Below, one piece after another: positions 61,181 to 64,000 of a DNA stretch of 64,000 bases. Below the pieces are notes generated by a model. The model made no database searches, was not told where the DNA came from, and saw only the letters and a program-made list of their open reading frames with translations. A program made the position numbers and the translations under genes. The DNA is from Tsukamurella paurometabola DSM 20162 (GTDB lineage: Bacteria; Actinomycetota; Actinomycetes; Mycobacteriales; Mycobacteriaceae). The DNA is taken from positions 3,720,001-3,784,000 of the forward strand of contig NC_014158.1 in the NCBI RefSeq assembly GCF_000092225.1. The letters are read 5' to 3'. Positions within the stretch are counted from its first letter, which is position 1, and each line of letters begins with the position of its first letter.

Positions 61181-62581
61181 ATGTCCAAGACCTTCGTCGG
61201 TGCCCGGCTCCGCGGTCTGCGCAAGGAGCGCGGATTGTCGCAGGCGTCGCTGGCCGAGGCCCTGGAGATCTCTCCGTCGTACTTGAACCAGATCGAGCAC
61301 GACGTGCGACCGCTCAGCGTGCCGGTGCTGCTCAAGATCACCGACGTCTTCGGCGTGGACACCAGCTTCTTCAATTCGCAGGACCAGACCCGGCTCATCG
61401 CCGAGCTGCGTGAGGTCACGATGGATGTGGACGCTCCGACCAGCACCGAGGAACTGTCCGACCTCGCCCGGGACCACCCCGGCTTCGCCCGCGCCATGGT
61501 CGCGTTGCACCGCCGCTACCTCGGTGCCGCCGACCAACTGGCCCAGGTCACCGACGGCCGCAACGATCCCGGCGCGCGCGGCGCGATCCCCAACCCGCAC
61601 GAGGAGGTGCGCGACTTCTTCTACCAGCAGCAGAACTACTTCCACGACCTCGACACCGCCGCCGAGGAGCTCACCGCCCGGATGCGGATGCACAGCTCGG
61701 ATGTGCGCACCGAGATCGTCACCCGTCTCGAGGCCGTGCACAACGTCTCCATCCGACGCCGCGTCGACCTGGGCGAGACGGTGCTGCACCGGTACGACCC
61801 GCGCACCCGGGTGCTGGAGATCAACCTGCACCTGTCCCCCGGGCAGCAGGTCTTCAAGATGGCGGCCGAGCTCGCGTTCCTGGAGTGCGGACGCGAGATC
61901 GACGCCCTGATCGACGGTGCCGGGTTCGGCTCCGACGAGGCGCGCAGCCTCGCGCGACTGGGGCTCGCGAACTATTACGCCGCCGCGGTCGTCCTGCCGT
62001 ACACCCAGTTCCATGGCGCCGCCGAGGAGTTCCAGTACGACATCGAGCGACTCTCCGCGTTCTTCTCGGTGAGCTACGAGACCATCGCGCATCGGCTGTC
62101 CACCTTGCAGCGCCCGAACCTGCGCGGGGTGCCGCTGTCGTTCGTCCGCGTCGACCGCGCCGGGAACATGAGCAAGAGGCAGAGCTCCACGGGCTTTCAC
62201 TTCTCGGCATCCGGCGGAACCTGCCCGCTGTGGAACGTCTACGAAACGTTCGCCTGGCCGGGCAAGATCATCACCCAGATCGTGGAGATGCCCGACGGGC
62301 GCAACTACCTGTGGGTGGCGCGCACCGTCGAGCGGAGGGCGGCGCGGTACGGACAGCCCGGCAAGACCTTCGCGATCGGCATCGGCTGCGAACTGCGGCA
62401 TGCACACCGGCTGGTGTATGCCCGTGGTCTCGACCTCTCCGATGCCAACGCCACCCCGATCGGCGCCGGTTGCCGGGTGTGCGAGCGCGCCGGCTGCTCG
62501 CAACGCGCCTTCCCCGCCATCGGTAAAGCACTCGATATCGACGAGCACCGCTCGACGGTGAGCCCCTACCTGGTCAAGTAG
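61181..62581 (+). CDS. ramB: RamB regulator of acetate metabolism
   Basis: A 466-residue regulator. The N-terminal XRE helix-turn-helix (~5-62, 'LSQASLAEALEISPSYLNQIEHDVRPL') is followed by an ImmA/IrrE-like and short-chain-fatty-acid-regulator (ScfRs) region. 'QVFKMAAELAFLECGREID' lies near residue 230. The Cys-rich C-terminus ('CRVCERAGCSQR') may bind metal. In Corynebacterium RamB represses aceA/aceB; the M. tuberculosis orthologue Rv0465c acts on icl1. It is divergent from aceA, so direct control is expected. Confidence 0.93.
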   Translation: MSKTFVGARLRGLRKERGLSQASLAEALEISPSYLNQIEHDVRPLSVPVLLKITDVFGVDTSFFNSQDQTRLIAELREVTMDVDAPTSTEELSDLARDHPGFARAMVALHRRYLGAADQLAQVTDGRNDPGARGAIPNPHEEVRDFFYQQQNYFHDLDTAAEELTARMRMHSSDVRTEIVTRLEAVHNVSIRRRVDLGETVLHRYDPRTRVLEINLHLSPGQQVFKMAAELAFLECGREIDALIDGAGFGSDEARSLARLGLANYYAAAVVLPYTQFHGAAEEFQYDIERLSAFFSVSYETIAHRLSTLQRPNLRGVPLSFVRVDRAGNMSKRQSSTGFHFSASGGTCPLWNVYETFAWPGKIITQIVEMPDGRNYLWVARTVERRAARYGQPGKTFAIGIGCELRHAHRLVYARGLDLSDANATPIGAGCRVCERAGCSQRAFPAIGKALDIDEHRSTVSPYLVK

Positions 62582-62590
62582 CGTCGAATC

Positions 62591-63109
62591 ATGACGCGTG
62601 TGACTCCCGGCGGTCTCCGCCAGCTCGGCCCGATCAATTACGCCATCAGCAGGATCGGTGCGAAGGTGATCCGCGCCGACGACATGCACTTGTTCTCCAC
62701 TCTCGGCCGCAGCCGCCGGGTGTTCCTCGGCTGGCTCGGCTACTCCGGGATGCTGATGCCGTTCGGTGCGCTGAGGCGCTCGGAATCGGAGACGGTGATC
62801 GTGCGCGTCGCCTACCTGCGCGACAGCGATTACGAGCTGGGCCATCACCGCCGGATCGGCGCGCAGGCCGGTCTCACCGACACCCAGTTCGAGCGGATCT
62901 TCGACGGCACGGGATGGGACGACAAGAGTGCCGCGCTGCTGGCCGCCGTGACCGAGCTGGTCGAGACCAAGGCCGTGACCGACGACACGTGGGCGCGCCT
63001 GTCCGAGTTCTACACCGACCGCAAGCTCGTCGAGATCGTGCTGTTGGCCACCAATTACGACGGCCTCGCCACCACCATCGACGTCCTCGGCATCACTCCG
63101 GAGCGCTGA
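62591..63109 (+). CDS. carboxymuconolactone decarboxylase-like protein without CxxC
   Basis: A 172-residue AhpD-fold protein ('SESETVIVRVAYLRDSDYELGHHRRIGAQAGL') in which the redox CxxC is replaced by Glu-Leu-Gly-His at the usual place. It is therefore not a thiol peroxidase; a decarboxylase- or scaffold-like role is possible. TAGCGT, whose TAG is the ramB stop, ends 6 bases before the ATG. It probably forms a unit with the next gene. Confidence 0.85.
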   Translation: MTRVTPGGLRQLGPINYAISRIGAKVIRADDMHLFSTLGRSRRVFLGWLGYSGMLMPFGALRRSESETVIVRVAYLRDSDYELGHHRRIGAQAGLTDTQFERIFDGTGWDDKSAALLAAVTELVETKAVTDDTWARLSEFYTDRKLVEIVLLATNYDGLATTIDVLGITPER

Positions 63110-63111
63110 TC

Positions 63112-63462
63112 ATGCGAGTACACAAGGTGATCACGAACATCCCGGTGAGCGATATCGATTCCGCGCGTGGGTTTTACGCCGATTTCCTCGGCCTGTCCGA
63201 CGAGGAGTTCAACCTCGGCTGGGTGGCCCGGTTCTCCTCCCCCGACCACGCCGCGAGCGTGCAGCTGGTGACCGGAGACAAGACCGCGCAGGCCGATTCG
63301 GCGATCTCGGTGATGACCGACGACGTCGACGCCGCGTATTCCGAAGCACTGCAAGCGGGGTATGAGATCGTGCACCCGCTCACCAGCGAGGAGTGGGGAC
63401 CGCGCCGGTTCTTCGTCCGCGCCCCCGACGGCACCGTGGTCAACGTCGTCGGCCACCACTGA
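63112..63462 (+). CDS. VOC (glyoxalase/bleomycin-resistance) family protein
   Basis: A 116-residue single VOC domain: 'VITNIPVSDIDSARGFYADFLGL' as first beta-alpha module and 'GPRRFFVRAPDGTVVNVVGHH' as the last. Metal-binding His/Glu are only partly kept. It follows the previous gene by two bases, so co-transcription is clear. Substrate unknown. Confidence 0.88.
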   Translation: MRVHKVITNIPVSDIDSARGFYADFLGLSDEEFNLGWVARFSSPDHAASVQLVTGDKTAQADSAISVMTDDVDAAYSEALQAGYEIVHPLTSEEWGPRRFFVRAPDGTVVNVVGHH

Positions 63463-63471
63463 CCTGACGAA

Positions 63472-64000
63472 CTACCGCGCGGCCAGGTAGTCCGGTCGCC
63501 GCGACCGCGCGGCGAACGGCTCCTCCAGCGCATTGGACACCGCATTGAACACCACGAACAGGTTCGACCGCGGGAAGGGCGAGATGTTTCCGGCGGAGGC
63601 GTGCAGGCAGTTGCAGTCGAAGTACAGGGCACTGCCCGCGCCGCCGGTCACCTGGGTGATGCCGTACTGCTGCGCCATCGCGGCGATATCGCTCTCCTCC
63701 GGGGTACCGAAGGGCGGCCGGTAGGACTTGAGCGATTCGCGGTGGTAGTCGCCCGGTGTCTCGCCCACACAGGGCACGAACCGGCGGTGTGAGCCGGGCA
63801 GGATCATCAGCGGCCCGTTGAACCGGGTGTTCGGAGTGAGCGCCAGTGAGACGCTCACCGCCCGCGGGGTGGGCATGCCGTCCTCGGCGTGCCAGGTCTC
63901 GAAATCGCTGTGCCAGTAAAACGGTCCTCCCGCGAAGCCGGGTTTGAGGTTCACCCGGCTCTGGTGCACGTAGACATCGTCGCCGAGGAGTTGCCGGGCG
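63472..64000 (-). CDS. ectD: ectoine hydroxylase-like Fe(II)/2-oxoglutarate dioxygenase, C-terminal part
   Basis: About 176 C-terminal residues are in the window; the 5' end runs off the right edge. 'GDDVYVHQSRVNLKPGF', 'FYWHSDFETWHAEDGMP' (iron ligands His and Asp), 'NGPLMILPGSHRRFVPC' and 'LYFDCNCLHASAGNISPFPRSN' (second iron His) match EctD, which converts ectoine to 5-hydroxyectoine. No ectABC genes lie on this side; they may be beyond the edge. The internal GTG at 63969 is not the start, because the frame stays open with family sequence. Confidence 0.85.
   Translation of the reverse strand, partial: ARQLLGDDVYVHQSRVNLKPGFAGGPFYWHSDFETWHAEDGMPTPRAVSVSLALTPNTRFNGPLMILPGSHRRFVPCVGETPGDYHRESLKSYRPPFGTPEESDIAAMAQQYGITQVTGGAGSALYFDCNCLHASAGNISPFPRSNLFVVFNAVSNALEEPFAARSRRPDYLAAR

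Noticed and set aside
61058-62848. 596-residue minus-strand open frame
   Set aside because: Shadow of ramB, which has strong family motifs and a promoter on the other strand.
1-64000. CRISPR array, rRNA operon, prophage or riboswitch
   Set aside because: No regular spacer-repeat series, no rRNA sequence, no phage structural genes, and no recognisable riboswitch core in the short intergenic gaps.

Overview
The window is chromosomal DNA of a high-GC, mycolic-acid-type actinobacterium (order Mycobacteriales). Gene content and order match blocks known from Mycobacterium tuberculosis: phoPR plus a HIT gene (Rv0757-0759c); purD, purB, purC, ptrB, emrB, purS/purQ and pepC (Rv0772-Rv0800); aceA, fadB2 and ramB (Rv0465c-0468); and the Rv0474-Rv0483 block (XRE regulator, HbhA-like, DUF2516, deoC, LmeA-like, nitrilase-like, murB, lprQ). 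The blocks are re-ordered relative to Mycobacterium. My best genus guess is Tsukamurella, from memory of such gene sets and not proven here.

Layout. 1-6.9 kb: SDR fragment, DUF418 membrane protein, AcrA1-like double reductase, DNA polymerase IV, stand-alone molybdopterin oxidoreductase. 6.9-12.6 kb: CycA-type permease, pepC-purQ-purS run, metallo-hydrolase, DUF2334 protein, glutathione peroxidase. 12.7-14.8 kb: MarR regulator with an EmrB-type efflux pump. 14.9-22.9 kb: secreted protein, oligopeptidase B, purC, a DUF559 nuclease cassette bracketed by two matched hairpins, purB, a TetR regulator, purD. 22.9-27.4 kb: beta-lactamase-like protein, ArsR-like protein, HIT, phoR-phoP with a putative PhoP box, acetyltransferase. 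27.4-33.2 kb: pirin, AhpD-like protein, epoxide-hydrolase-like enzyme, acetyltransferase, class V PLP enzyme, enoyl-CoA hydratase, tRNA-Thr. 33.3-37.8 kb: orphan membrane protein, ThrE exporter, small protein-otsA-otsB trehalose operon. 37.8-46.1 kb: transglutaminase-like protein, L,D-transpeptidase lipoprotein, murB, two DUF2505 proteins, methyltransferase, nitrilase-like amidase, LmeA-like protein, P450. 46.1-52.7 kb: deoC, purU, secreted histidine phosphatase, hydrolase, DUF2516, HbhA-like protein, XRE regulator, DUF445. 52.7-58.4 kb: PPK2, LtrA, SDR with divergent LysR, methyltransferase, thioredoxin-reductase-like protein. 58.4-64 kb: fadB2, aceA, ramB, AhpD-like and VOC proteins, and the end of an ectD-like gene.

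Themes. Purine synthesis (purS, purQ, purC, purB, purD, purU) is spread over several transcription units. Cell-envelope genes (murB, lprQ, LmeA-like, DUF2505) sit together. Acetate and fatty-acid use (aceA, fadB2, ramB) forms one regulated locus. A recurring signal is an A/T hexamer of the type TANNNT placed 6-8 bases before a start codon with no ribosome-binding site. This is the signature of leaderless transcription, and in three divergent gene pairs the two opposing hexamers overlap. The most unusual feature is the 59-bp hairpin - DUF559 nuclease - 59-bp hairpin cassette between purC and purB. I see no CRISPR array, rRNA operon, prophage or recognisable insertion sequence.
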